A stretch of 64,000 bases of DNA from JAAYTD01 sp964472015 (lineage in GTDB: Bacteria > Bacteroidota > Ignavibacteria > Kapaibacteriales > UBA2268). The position numbers and the translations under genes were made by a program. Location: positions 72,292-136,291 of the forward strand of contig CAYYIP010000005.1 in assembly GCA_964472015.1 (NCBI GenBank). Direction: 5' to 3'. Within the stretch, counting starts at the first letter, position 1; every line of letters begins with the position of its first letter. The notes under the pieces were generated by a model, which was given only the letters and a program-made list of their open reading frames with translations, was not told where the DNA came from and searched no databases. Of this stretch, positions 1-9,430 are shown piece after piece.

Positions 1-125
1 ATGATAAAAGAATTTTAGATTGGATTGTAAAATGTACTCATTATGAAAGTATTCATACACACGAAGCAATTGCGATTAATTGGAAAGGTATAGAAAAAGG
101 TTTTAATGAATTAAATATCATTTAA
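1..125 (+). CDS. 3' end of a hypothetical gene
   Basis: An open frame enters from before the window (first full codon at 3) and ends at TAA 123-125. The visible tail of about 40 residues contains DWIVKCTHYESIHTHEA and looks coding. The next gene follows with its own SD (AAGGAG at 124-129). Too little is present to assign a family. Confidence 0.55.
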   Translation, partial: DKRILDWIVKCTHYESIHTHEAIAINWKGIEKGFNELNII

Positions 126-136
126 GGAGAAATTTA

Positions 137-361
137 ATGTTGAAAATTGGAGAAATTTATATTATCAATCTTTTAGAATATGAAATTTGTTATTTTAATG
201 AGAAAAATAAAACATTTTCTATTAAATTATCAGACAATAAAGAAAAAATATCTTTAAAATTAAAACAAATGATTAAAATTAATAATGAAATTTATAGAGT
301 AGAATATATAAATGAAGGAAAGAAAAGAATAACTATAAAAAAATTGGAGGATGTAAAATGA
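137..361 (+). CDS. hypothetical small protein (74 aa)
   Basis: A 74-residue, Lys- and Ile-rich protein with no recognised motif; alternating hydrophobic residues suggest a small beta-rich fold. An SD (AAGGAG) precedes the ATG. Its stop overlaps the start of the next gene (ATGA), so the two are probably translationally coupled. No function can be given. Confidence 0.7.
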   Translation: MLKIGEIYIINLLEYEICYFNEKNKTFSIKLSDNKEKISLKLKQMIKINNEIYRVEYINEGKKRITIKKLEDVK

Positions 362-1206
362 ATCTAGTAAAAGAAATTAACGAATATAGAGAAGAAATTA
401 ACAATATTCAAAGTGAAAGTTCAAATGTCGAAGAAGTTGAAATAGATTTAACGGAAAATATTGATAATGACAATGTTCAAAGTGAAGGTTCGGATGTAGA
501 AATAATAAATAATTTTTCTTCAGATACGGCGGAAGTATTTGCACATATGGTTTCAATTCCTATTATAAATCTTTATGATTGGATTGAAAAATATATTATT
601 AGAGAATCGACAAATATTAGACGAATAAGACTTGAAATGAATGATATTGAATCAGATACAGTTATTTTAAAATCAATCAATCTTTCAAACCCAGATTTTA
701 AAGAACTATTTCTTTTGAAAAATACAAATAAAATTATTATTCTAGATTTACCATATGAGGATATAATGTGTTATCGAAATGGGGCAATTAAAATAAACAC
801 CAATTTATCTAATGCCGAAACTGAAAATATTAGATGTTATGTAACAGGATCTGGAATTCATTATTTTTCAATGTATAAAAAGACAATTGTTGAAAATGAA
901 GAAACAAAAGAATATATGATTCCGTATTTTTATACAAAGATTAAAAATAGAGATATAAAGAGTATTAATATTGTAGATTTTTCTAAAGATTTTGAAAATA
1001 TTTCAAATAATATAGAATCTATTTTAGAAGAAGATGTAAATAAAGAAAATATTATGCTTCTTTATAAACCATTTTCAAAATCACAAGAAAGTGTTAATAC
1101 TAATTTAGATTTAATTAAATATTTTGATACAAAATATAATGATGTAATTGATATTAATCATCATTTAGTTATTGATAATATTCTTCTAAAGATTTTTTCA
1201 AATTAA
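358..1206 (+). CDS. hypothetical protein (282 aa)
   Basis: Unrecognised 282-residue protein. The first ~55 residues are acidic and low-complexity with a repeated NNIQSE/NVQSEGS-like segment, probably disordered. The remainder (from about residue 60) is mixed alpha/beta. SD GGAGG lies 8 nt upstream and the start overlaps the stop of the 74-aa gene. A strong intrinsic terminator follows directly, so this closes a transcription unit. Confidence 0.7.
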   Translation: MNLVKEINEYREEINNIQSESSNVEEVEIDLTENIDNDNVQSEGSDVEIINNFSSDTAEVFAHMVSIPIINLYDWIEKYIIRESTNIRRIRLEMNDIESDTVILKSINLSNPDFKELFLLKNTNKIIILDLPYEDIMCYRNGAIKINTNLSNAETENIRCYVTGSGIHYFSMYKKTIVENEETKEYMIPYFYTKIKNRDIKSINIVDFSKDFENISNNIESILEEDVNKENIMLLYKPFSKSQESVNTNLDLIKYFDTKYNDVIDINHHLVIDNILLKIFSN

Positions 1207-1216
1207 ATAAAAATGG

Positions 1217-1256
1217 AAAAGGGATATATTCTTTTAAAAGGATATATCCCTTTTTT
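1217..1256 (+). terminator. intrinsic terminator
   Basis: Inverted repeat GGGATATAT...ATATATCCC, with an inner CTTTTAAAAG palindrome, followed by six T. The A-run 5' of the stem means it could also work from the other strand. It ends the 137-1206 unit. Confidence 0.8.
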
Positions 1257-1265
1257 AAATCACTT

Positions 1266-1988
1266 ATGAAAATAAACTCACAAAAATTTTTCTTAACTGA
1301 TATATATTCATATGATATATCCATGTGTCATTATAATATTTTAAAATCATTTGGATATGATTTGTCTAAAATAGATAAAGATGATAAATTAAAAAGAAAC
1401 ATTCAAATTGGAAAATTAATGGGTCAAAATAAAATAATATCTAATATTTTAAGAGAAACAACAAATAATATGATTTCTGAATATATTAAAAGAAATGAAC
1501 TTAAAAATAATAATATTATATTAAAACAATATGATGGATTTTTAAGTAATAAATTATTAAAAAATAAAGATTTTTATTTACCATTAGAATTAAGAAATGT
1601 TTTTTCAAAAATGATTATATCAATTGATAAAAATAAATTTATTGCATTAACTAATAAAAATGAACTAATAATAAAAGGCATTGCAAACACATATGAAAAA
1701 TTAAATGAAATTTATAGAAAGTTATTAGAAATTAATTATATTAGTAAAACTGAAATTTTTAAAGGAATAGAAAATATCAAAGAATTTATTTATAAAAATA
1801 ATGATATTTCTTTATTTTGTATTCCGTATGATGATTTGCATTATAGAATGTTTTTTTATGAATATGGTGAAATAAAAATAAATAAAAATTCAATAAATTT
1901 AATAGATTCAAATGATATAGAGAAAAGTAAATATTTAGATATTTACTTATATGATTTTATAAAAGGGTTGGTTATAGATTTCGTTTGA
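1266..1988 (+). CDS. hypothetical protein (240 aa)
   Basis: Unassigned 240-residue protein. Segments such as YDISMCHYNILKSFGYDL (about 15-32) and QYDGFL (about 88-93) faintly recall palm-type motifs of nucleic-acid polymerases (a YD near a start motif, then a DG motif). That resemblance is weak, the protein is far too short for a polymerase, and I do not assign one. No clear SD precedes the ATG, which sits 10 nt after the terminator. The next gene begins 11 nt after its stop and is probably coupled. Confidence 0.65.
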   Translation: MKINSQKFFLTDIYSYDISMCHYNILKSFGYDLSKIDKDDKLKRNIQIGKLMGQNKIISNILRETTNNMISEYIKRNELKNNNIILKQYDGFLSNKLLKNKDFYLPLELRNVFSKMIISIDKNKFIALTNKNELIIKGIANTYEKLNEIYRKLLEINYISKTEIFKGIENIKEFIYKNNDISLFCIPYDDLHYRMFFYEYGEIKINKNSINLIDSNDIEKSKYLDIYLYDFIKGLVIDFV

Positions 1989-1999
1989 AAGGAGAATTA

Positions 2000-2599
2000 A
2001 TGTTAAATAAATATCTTATTTTAAACGTAGCTGGAGGAAGAATAGGACCTATTATTTCTGATAAAAATAATTACATCAATCAAATAATAAATGTTGATTT
2101 ATCTTATTATGGCGATTATAAAATTGAAGAAATTGAACAATATTTATTAAATGATAAATCAAATAAAGATGTTGTTATTTATCTTAAATCTGATGTTTTT
2201 GAATTTTTAGAAAGAACTATTTTAAAATTTGATTTATTAACTGTTTATAGATTTTTAGAACATGTACCAAGAACTAATATTCAATATTTCTTATATTTGT
2301 TAGCATCTATATTAAATTCAAACGGTGAAATAGATATCATTGTTCCAGATTCACATAAATTAGCAAAAATGTTATTAAAAGAAAATATTAATGATCCGTC
2401 TTGGTATTCTTTAGATCTTCTATTAACGTATGAATTACTCGCCGATCAACCATATCCTCATTTAAGTTTATGGTCAGAAGATAGATTAAAATATTTTATT
2501 GAAGCTGAAAATTTCTTTAAAATAATATCAATTGAAAAAGATTTTGAATTTGATGGGAGAGATATTTATTTAAGAGCAAAAGCTAAAAAAATAAAGTAA
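2000..2599 (+). CDS. class I SAM methyltransferase-like protein
   Basis: 199-residue protein resembling small Rossmann methyltransferases. NVAGGRIGPI lies near the N-terminus at the SAM-binding loop position. Next come an acidic NVDLSYYGD, then RFLEHVP and an IDIIVPDSHKLAKML segment, the order seen in methyltransferases of the 'EHVP...L...GG' type. The SAM loop is AGGRIG rather than GxGxG, so activity is uncertain. Start: a TTG at 1985 is in frame, but the ATG at 2000 has an ideally spaced AAAGGAG. The substrate is unknown. Lies between hypothetical genes upstream of the tail/terminase block. Confidence 0.6.
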   Translation: MLNKYLILNVAGGRIGPIISDKNNYINQIINVDLSYYGDYKIEEIEQYLLNDKSNKDVVIYLKSDVFEFLERTILKFDLLTVYRFLEHVPRTNIQYFLYLLASILNSNGEIDIIVPDSHKLAKMLLKENINDPSWYSLDLLLTYELLADQPYPHLSLWSEDRLKYFIEAENFFKIISIEKDFEFDGRDIYLRAKAKKIK

Positions 2600-2610
2600 A
2601 AGGAGAATAA

Positions 2611-3492
2611 ATGAATCCTGAGAATATTGAAAGACTTGTGAACAATGGTCTTGTTTTTGAGAATGATGTATTTAAATATGAAGATAAATATTCAAAATTA
2701 TTTTATGAATTAGTCGAGACAAAAAATTCAAAAGAAGAAATTCCAATTTTAGCTTTATTTACAGCAAAACCAGAAGAAACATCATATACATATCAAGGAA
2801 TAGTATCTCATTTATATCATTTTGAAGGAAATGAAAATATTATTAAAGAAGTTATTGGATCATTAAATGAAGAAAATACAGAAATTATTGAAAAATGTAA
2901 TCTTAATTCTAAATTAACAGTAATGTTAAATGAGATGATAATAAGAAATAATAGTTTTTCATCTACGGATGGAGATGTTCACCCAATGATTACTATTCTT
3001 AACTCATATAATGGGACTAATCTTGTAAAAATTTCATTTGGATTTTCAATATTAAGAGGTGATCAAATTTCAAATACTTTAACAATGAGAAAATCTTTTG
3101 GAACAATAGATAAAATTCATATCAAAGGAAGTGTGAATAGATTTTTTGATAATATTAATAATTATATTCAAATAATGTCTGGTAATCTTTTATCATTAAT
3201 TGAAGTAAATATGGAAAAACAGATAAATGAAGAAACATTATTACAAATTCTTGATATAATTGATTCGTTGGGTAAAAAAAGAAGAAATCAAATTTCAAGT
3301 TCAATAGATGAAATTCGACAAAATAATAATAATATAATTTCAAGTTGGGATTTATTTATAGCATTAACAAAATTTACAACAAATGAAGGTAATCTTAATG
3401 CAAAAATTCTTCTTGAAAATATTGTTGAAAGATTTATGGTTATTCCTAACAGAATGTTGGAATTCATTGAATCTCAAAAAAATACAGCTTAA
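2611..3492 (+). CDS. hypothetical protein, possibly DUF932-like
   Basis: 293-residue protein with SD AAAGGAG. The middle (about 125-180) reads HPMITILNSYNGTN, then ISFGFSILRGDQISNTL, then HIKGSV. This resembles the 'NSHDG...RVVCxNTL...HTGN' layout of DUF932 phage/plasmid proteins, and the later ALTKFTTNEGN segment would fit as well. The match is by eye and weak. It is terminated by a hairpin at 3502-3546 and is alone between the methyltransferase-like gene and the tail hub gene. Confidence 0.6.
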   Translation: MNPENIERLVNNGLVFENDVFKYEDKYSKLFYELVETKNSKEEIPILALFTAKPEETSYTYQGIVSHLYHFEGNENIIKEVIGSLNEENTEIIEKCNLNSKLTVMLNEMIIRNNSFSSTDGDVHPMITILNSYNGTNLVKISFGFSILRGDQISNTLTMRKSFGTIDKIHIKGSVNRFFDNINNYIQIMSGNLLSLIEVNMEKQINEETLLQILDIIDSLGKKRRNQISSSIDEIRQNNNNIISSWDLFIALTKFTTNEGNLNAKILLENIVERFMVIPNRMLEFIESQKNTA

Positions 3493-3501
3493 AAATATTT
3501 T

Positions 3502-3546
3502 AAAAAAGGATTAACCTTTTAATAATGAGGTAAATCCTTTTTTTTG
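3502..3546 (+). terminator. intrinsic terminator
   Basis: AAAAGGATTAACC ... GGTAAATCCTTTT stem followed by a T-run, just after the stop of the 293-aa gene. The 5' A-run makes it potentially bidirectional. Confidence 0.75.
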
Positions 3547-3596
3547 TTTTAGAACATAGAACAAAATACAAAAACAAAGAATTAAAAAGGTTGTAA

Positions 3597-4841
3597 ATGC
3601 CAGAAATAAAAAGAAGTAATATACCTGATACCGGATATGATATTCAGGTTAAAATTGGTAATCTAGATTATTCTAATGATTTAATTTCATTAAGAATAGT
3701 TTCAAGTTTAGCTAGTTCATATCAAATTGTTACTTTAGAAATGATTTTGGATCAAACTGATATTATTTTTGAAAGAATTTTTGGTAAAGAACCAATAAAT
3801 TTAACAATTAGATATTTGGGAAGAGGTAGTGAAACTCAAATTACAGAAGAAATAAAAATGGAATTGATTCATTTACGTTCAGATTCAAAAATGTCCATAA
3901 GAAATACTCAAGCTAAAGAAGATAATAAATTTTTAGAAAGAGTAACATTTATAACTGTTCCTAGAAATGCATTTAAAACATCAAGTACATTAATAAATGC
4001 AATTTATTTAAATAAAACATGTAAAGAAATAATTGATGATATTATTTCAAAGAATACGAAAGCCAAATTAAATATAGATAATGATAATCTTAATAATGAT
4101 AAAATTGAACAAATAATTATACCACCTATGCCTTTAAATAAAGTTATAAGATATCTAGATAATAATTTTGGTATTTTTAATGGAGCATCTAATTCTGGTT
4201 TTTGTCAATATGATAATACTTTTAACATTTATAATTTATCAAAAAGAATAACAAAAAGTCAAATTTTTAATATTTATCAATTAGCAACAGATAATGAAGA
4301 AAATAAAGATATTATTAATAAATGTATTGATGGAGAAAATTTTTATTCTTTTGACTCATTAATTAATACATATTCTGGAAATACAAAATTAGCTTCATTA
4401 TCTAAAAAAATTAATCATATCGTTAAACCCAATGATAGATTGTATCATATTATTACACAAGATTTAGAAAAAGTTTGTTCTGATTTTGGAGCAAATATTA
4501 AAAATAAAGAAATATTTATTGATCCAATTTTAAATGAAAGAGAAACATATAAAATAACAAAAACAGGAAATGAAACTTCTGATGTTTTTGCAAATTCTAA
4601 AATAGCTAGATCAATTATAGGATTATCAAGTGTACTTGTAAATTTAGAAAAAAATTTACCTATTTTAAATTTAATGAAAATAGGTGAACCTGTAAATCTT
4701 AAAACAGGAACTTTGGAATATATTGATTTAAGTGGTAAATATATTTTAAAATCATCAGATTTATCATTTTCAAGAGAAGATGTAAGAAATTGGATGAGTT
4801 TCGCTAAATTAATATTAATAAGGACAAATAAAACATTATAA
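3597..4841 (+). CDS. baseplate hub protein (T4 gp27-like)
   Basis: 414-residue protein resembling T4-family baseplate hub proteins. The beta-rich N-terminal part (VKIGNLDYSNDLISLRIVSS, about 18-38) is followed by MPLNKVIRYLDNNFGIFNGA and FCQYDNTFNIYNLS (about 178-216), like the second hub domain. In T4 a gp27 trimer links the tail tube to the cell-puncturing spike. It sits directly upstream of the terminase and tape measure genes, consistent with a virion role. The SD is weak (AAGG). Assignment rests on motif pattern and context, not a search. Confidence 0.6.
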   Translation: MPEIKRSNIPDTGYDIQVKIGNLDYSNDLISLRIVSSLASSYQIVTLEMILDQTDIIFERIFGKEPINLTIRYLGRGSETQITEEIKMELIHLRSDSKMSIRNTQAKEDNKFLERVTFITVPRNAFKTSSTLINAIYLNKTCKEIIDDIISKNTKAKLNIDNDNLNNDKIEQIIIPPMPLNKVIRYLDNNFGIFNGASNSGFCQYDNTFNIYNLSKRITKSQIFNIYQLATDNEENKDIINKCIDGENFYSFDSLINTYSGNTKLASLSKKINHIVKPNDRLYHIITQDLEKVCSDFGANIKNKEIFIDPILNERETYKITKTGNETSDVFANSKIARSIIGLSSVLVNLEKNLPILNLMKIGEPVNLKTGTLEYIDLSGKYILKSSDLSFSREDVRNWMSFAKLILIRTNKTL

Positions 4842-4858
4842 TTTAAACGAGTTTTTAA

Positions 4859-6481
4859 ATGACTAAACTTCAACAGGTAAATGAATTTATAAAATGTAAA
4901 GAATCTTTTGATTATTATTGTAGAAACTACGTTTTAATTGAAATACCTGGTGGCGATGTCCTTTTACAACCATATAATAAACAAAAAGAATTAATAGATA
5001 CATTATTATTGTTAAAATATCTTATTGTTTTAAAAAGTCGACAGGTTGGAATTTCAACTATTATTCAAGCTTTATGTTCATGGTTAGTTACATTTTTTGA
5101 TAATGTTGTTGTGGGAATTATTTCAAAAGATGGAAAAGAAGCCACAGATTTTTCTAGAGCTATTAGAGGAATGGTTGAAAAATTACCAGATTGGATGAAT
5201 CCAGGATTTGATAAATATACAGAACAGAGTTTTATTTTAAAAAATGGATCAAAAACATTTGCAGCTACAGTAAATCCACAAGCTCCTGAAAAAACATTAA
5301 GAGGTAAACCAATTACATTTTTAGTAATTGACGAAGCTGCATTTATTAAAAATTTAGATGATGCTTGGACTTCAATGGTTCCAGCTTTATCAACATCTCA
5401 AAAACACGCAAGAAATTTAAATATTCCATATGGAACAATTATTTTAAGTACTCCTAATAAAACAATGGGAACCGGTGCTTGGTATTATAAAAAATATACT
5501 CAAGCTGTATCTAATGATCACGATAGTATATTTAAACCATTTATAATTCATTGGAAAATGATTCCTGAATTAGCAAATGATCCAGAATGGTATAACACTC
5601 AATGTAAATTATTTGATAACGATCCAAAGAAAATCGAACAAGAATTAGAATTAAAATTCTTACCCGCTGGTGGATCATTTTTTGATGATAAAGTTTGTAT
5701 TGTATTACAAGAGGATAAAAAAGAACCAATCAAAAAAGTTAAAATTTTTAAATCTGAATTTTGGGAATTTGTAAAACCAAACAAAGACTCCTATTATTTA
5801 TTAGGTGTTGATACAGCTCCTGAATTTGGGGCAGATGAATCTGCAATAAATGTAATTGATTTTGAAACAGCGGAACAAGTTGCTGAATTTAAAGGAAAAT
5901 TATCTGTTACTAATTTTTGCAAAGTTATTGAATATGTTTCTTATAGATTTCATGGTTTATTAATTATAGAAAACAATTCTTATGGAAATCAAATAATTGA
6001 ATATTTTGATAATAAAGAAGAAAATAATATTCCGATTTATAGAGAGGAAAAAGGAAAAAATAAAACAAATTTAGGATTATCAACAAATTTAAAAACAAGA
6101 CCTTTAATGATTAATGCTTTATATAAATATATATCTGAATACCCAAATAGTATTAAATCGGAAAGAACAGCAATGCAATTAATTGGTTTGGTTGAGAATA
6201 AAAATGGAAAAGTTGAAGCCGATACAGGTTGTAAAGATGATTTGGCTCTATCTCTTTCAATGTGTTATTATGTTAGAGAATATGATCCACCATTAATTTT
6301 AGAGAAAAAAGATAGTGCTGTTGTAAAAAACTTTAATGATATTATAAACTTAAATGATGATATGACAACAGAAAAAGAATTTAAAGATATAAATAATATT
6401 AATTCAGATTTATTAAAAAAAATAAAGGATGAAAATTTGAATACTTCATATGTTGATATGATAACATTTATAAGGAGTTAA
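4859..6481 (+). CDS. terL: terminase large subunit
   Basis: 540-residue packaging ATPase-nuclease. The N-terminal ATPase has a Walker A-like KSRQVGIST (59-67), Walker B FLVIDEAA (154-161, with catalytic Glu159) and a coupling motif ILSTPN (195-200). The C-terminal RNase H-like nuclease has LLGVDTAPEFG (Asp318), LLIIENNSYGN (about 366) and CKDDLALSLSM (about 460), giving the expected acidic triad. Length is as in T4 gp17-like enzymes. It pumps DNA into the prohead through the portal and cuts the concatemer. It lies between the hub and tape measure genes, not beside head genes, which are outside the window. Confidence 0.95.
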   Translation: MTKLQQVNEFIKCKESFDYYCRNYVLIEIPGGDVLLQPYNKQKELIDTLLLLKYLIVLKSRQVGISTIIQALCSWLVTFFDNVVVGIISKDGKEATDFSRAIRGMVEKLPDWMNPGFDKYTEQSFILKNGSKTFAATVNPQAPEKTLRGKPITFLVIDEAAFIKNLDDAWTSMVPALSTSQKHARNLNIPYGTIILSTPNKTMGTGAWYYKKYTQAVSNDHDSIFKPFIIHWKMIPELANDPEWYNTQCKLFDNDPKKIEQELELKFLPAGGSFFDDKVCIVLQEDKKEPIKKVKIFKSEFWEFVKPNKDSYYLLGVDTAPEFGADESAINVIDFETAEQVAEFKGKLSVTNFCKVIEYVSYRFHGLLIIENNSYGNQIIEYFDNKEENNIPIYREEKGKNKTNLGLSTNLKTRPLMINALYKYISEYPNSIKSERTAMQLIGLVENKNGKVEADTGCKDDLALSLSMCYYVREYDPPLILEKKDSAVVKNFNDIINLNDDMTTEKEFKDINNINSDLLKKIKDENLNTSYVDMITFIRS

Positions 6482-6489
6482 ATAAATAA

Positions 6490-9414
6490 ATGGATTATGA
6501 TGATTACAATGATTTTGATGATTTTTCAGATGATTCCGATTATATAGAAGAATCTATAAATGTTAATAAAATCAATTCAACCGCTGATCTTATAAAAAGA
6601 TATCAAGAAAAAAATACCAAACAATTAAATGAAATTACAAATAAGATATCTTCTGTTTCAAAAACTCAATATGAAACAGCAAAAATGTTAAGAACAAAAG
6701 AAATAGGTTATGTTGAAGGTGTAAAAGAAATTAATAACTCTATTGTTGTTATTCTTAGAAAATTAGGTTTTGTTATTGACGATGTATCGAAAACAGCAAA
6801 GAATATTTTAGTTGGAACTGCTAAATCATCAAAAGCTGCCGTTGTTAAGATATCATCAACTATAAATGAAGATATACAATTTAATAAATCTAATTATATG
6901 GCTTCAATGTTAGCACAATCAACACCAGTTTTTGGTTATTTTGTATCAAAATTTATGGATACTAGAATTTTTTCATCTTTTGCTGATAGAATGAGAGAAA
7001 ATTTTAGAGATGCTGCTGATTATGCTTCTGACGAATTTAAAAAGAGAGGTATTTTTGGATTTATTACAGATACTATAAAATTATTGTTAAAATTACCTTT
7101 TAAAGTAATAGCACTACCATTTAAATTTTTAGCTTTTTTAATAAAATCTCCTTTTAAATTTTTAAAAGGTATTAAAAATGCAATTTTTGGTAATAAAAAT
7201 ATTTTAAATGAATTAGATGATATACCTTCTCTTCAAGGAGGTGGTATTGTTAAAAAGAGTGGAATGGTTAATCTTCATGCAGGAGAAGTTGTAACATCAG
7301 CAACAACTGTTTCAAATTATTTTGAAAATTTAATTAATGAAATAAGGAAAATGAGAACAGTTATAACAGCTTTAGGTGATGAATTAATGGTATCATTAAG
7401 ATCAAAATTATTAGGAAGTCCTTTATTTAGAAAAATATTATATGTTTTTTCAGCATTAAGTTTTTTTAGTTTTCCGTTAAGAAATATAACAAATAAAATA
7501 AGTAAATCTACCGCAGCTTCTGATTTACAAAAAGCTAAGAAAAATCCAATTCAATTTATTGTTACTTCATTAAATCTTCTTTATTCTACGACAAGAGAAC
7601 AAACAAAATATTTGAAAAATCTTACAGTTTCTTTTATTGGTAAAAAAGAAGCAGAAAATGAAAATATCTCAGAGAAATCAGAAAGTCCTATACGAAATAT
7701 GTTTTCTGAAAAATTTAAAAAGACAAAAGAAAATATAAAAGAAAATGTTAATAAATCAGTAGATTTTCTTTTGCATTTAAAAAAAGATAAAAAGTTTAGA
7801 GAAGAATTTATAGATGAATCTAAGAAATATATGAAAAAGGATTTAAAGACAGATATTAAAAGTAAATATTCACTTGTGAAAGAAAAAATTAAAGAAAAAA
7901 AAGAAAAAACATACACATCTGTATTGAATAATCTTAATAGATTCTTTAAAAAAGGAATGGGTAAAGATTTAATAAAACAAGATAAAAAGAAATTTTTTGG
8001 TAAAGGCATTGGTAAGATTCAATTTATGTTATTGTATTTATTGGGTAAATTATATCTATTACCACCTAAAATTTTATTAGCTCCATTTTTTTTAGCTGTA
8101 GCATTAAGAAAACCTTTATTTGGAATATTAAAATTTATTGGTGGATTAAATGTTACAAATTTAGCTAAGACTATAAGTAAACTTACTGTATTTTTATCTA
8201 AATTTGGTATGAAAACTCTTTTATCAGTGGGTAGAGCAGCTACGGGTTTATTAAGATTCTTTCCTGTTATGGTAAGTGCTATAGCTCTAATTACCACGTT
8301 TATTGATTCGATAAAAGGATTACGTAGAACAAAAGAATGGTTTGGAATAAAAAAAGATGAAAAAGCAACAATGTCCGAAAGAATATCTGCTCTGATTGGT
8401 GGAGCATTGGGTGGTGCAAAAGCGGGAGTCGAAGGAGCTAAATCAGGAGCATTGAAAGGATTAGGTGCTGGTATGGCAATCGGTTCGGTTTTTCCAGTTG
8501 TTGGAACTTTTGTTGGTGGTATAATTGGAGCCATAGCTGGTGGTTTATTAGGAGCTGTTGGTGGTAAAAATATTGCTTTAGGAATAAGTGTAATATGGAA
8601 TGAAGTTAAATTCCAAGTTAAAAGATTAATAGATTTAATAACATTCCCCTTAAGAATGACTTTAATGTTAATGGGTAGAGTTAAAGATTATATTGGAGAA
8701 AAAGTAAAAGCAATTTTTGATTATATTGGTATCGATATTGAAAAAGTATTTGAAGTAATAAAAAATATCGTTCTCAAACCAATAAGATTAGTAATTAGTT
8801 TAATAAAGAAAATAAGTCCCGAATCTATATCTGAAGGTTTACAATCAGCTAGAGAAAGACAAAAAGCTAGAGCTGAAGAATATACTAAACGAGGAAAATA
8901 TGATGTAAAAAGATATGAAGCCATGTTAGATGAAGCTTCTGGTAAAACAAAGAAATATCATACCGGTGGATATAATGAACGAGAAAGATATGCTAAATTA
9001 TTGAAAGGTGAAGTAATTGTTCCAGATTATGTTGTTAGAAGAGCAGGACAATCTGGAATTACTCCTGAAAACATCAGAAGTGGTTTATTTATAGATATAG
9101 CTAAACTTAATAGACATAAAATTTCAGATACATCTGAAAGAAATTTAATTGATAGAAAAACTTTAATAGAAAATGATTTACAAAAAGAATTATTATTAAA
9201 ACATTACATTTCAGCTTATGATAAAAATTTACAAAAAGCAAATGAAGAATTATTTAAAAATTCACAACAAAATAATTCAATTATGATAAATAATATTTCT
9301 AATAGAATGTTAAGTTCAATGAATAATATTGATAGAGGACTTAATAATTTATCAAATAAAGGAACATCATTAGATAGACACTTAGATAATTTAATTTTAG
9401 GTGATATCGACTAA
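6490..9414 (+). CDS. tape measure protein
   Basis: 974-residue protein with tape-measure features: long amphipathic helices, a Lys-rich coiled-coil centre (about 390-500), several hydrophobic stretches (about 195-225, 510-545, 590-610) and a Gly/Ala-rich membrane-active segment (about 630-690). Two short loops, SLQGGGIVKKSGMVNLHAGE (about 247) and YHTGGYNERERYAKLLKGE (about 823), resemble the GG-x-LxxGE repeats common near tape-measure ends. The N-terminus is acidic (DYDDYNDFDDFSDD). It sets tail length and may form the DNA channel in the host membrane. A good SD (AAGGAG) lies 13 nt upstream. Confidence 0.85.
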   Translation: MDYDDYNDFDDFSDDSDYIEESINVNKINSTADLIKRYQEKNTKQLNEITNKISSVSKTQYETAKMLRTKEIGYVEGVKEINNSIVVILRKLGFVIDDVSKTAKNILVGTAKSSKAAVVKISSTINEDIQFNKSNYMASMLAQSTPVFGYFVSKFMDTRIFSSFADRMRENFRDAADYASDEFKKRGIFGFITDTIKLLLKLPFKVIALPFKFLAFLIKSPFKFLKGIKNAIFGNKNILNELDDIPSLQGGGIVKKSGMVNLHAGEVVTSATTVSNYFENLINEIRKMRTVITALGDELMVSLRSKLLGSPLFRKILYVFSALSFFSFPLRNITNKISKSTAASDLQKAKKNPIQFIVTSLNLLYSTTREQTKYLKNLTVSFIGKKEAENENISEKSESPIRNMFSEKFKKTKENIKENVNKSVDFLLHLKKDKKFREEFIDESKKYMKKDLKTDIKSKYSLVKEKIKEKKEKTYTSVLNNLNRFFKKGMGKDLIKQDKKKFFGKGIGKIQFMLLYLLGKLYLLPPKILLAPFFLAVALRKPLFGILKFIGGLNVTNLAKTISKLTVFLSKFGMKTLLSVGRAATGLLRFFPVMVSAIALITTFIDSIKGLRRTKEWFGIKKDEKATMSERISALIGGALGGAKAGVEGAKSGALKGLGAGMAIGSVFPVVGTFVGGIIGAIAGGLLGAVGGKNIALGISVIWNEVKFQVKRLIDLITFPLRMTLMLMGRVKDYIGEKVKAIFDYIGIDIEKVFEVIKNIVLKPIRLVISLIKKISPESISEGLQSARERQKARAEEYTKRGKYDVKRYEAMLDEASGKTKKYHTGGYNERERYAKLLKGEVIVPDYVVRRAGQSGITPENIRSGLFIDIAKLNRHKISDTSERNLIDRKTLIENDLQKELLLKHYISAYDKNLQKANEELFKNSQQNNSIMINNISNRMLSSMNNIDRGLNNLSNKGTSLDRHLDNLILGDID

Positions 9415-9430
9415 GGAGATTAAAAAATAA

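Noticed and set aside
1266..1988. Truncated DNA polymerase
   Set aside because: Only faint YD and DG motif resemblance; no full palm motifs and far too short.
7581..8009. 142-codon Ser/Phe-rich minus-strand frame
   Set aside because: Antisense of the Lys/Glu-rich coiled coil of the tape measure gene.
8019..8534. 171-codon minus-strand frame with Pro/Ala-rich product
   Set aside because: Mirror image of the Gly/Ala-rich segment of the tape measure; no SD and unlike real proteins of this genome.
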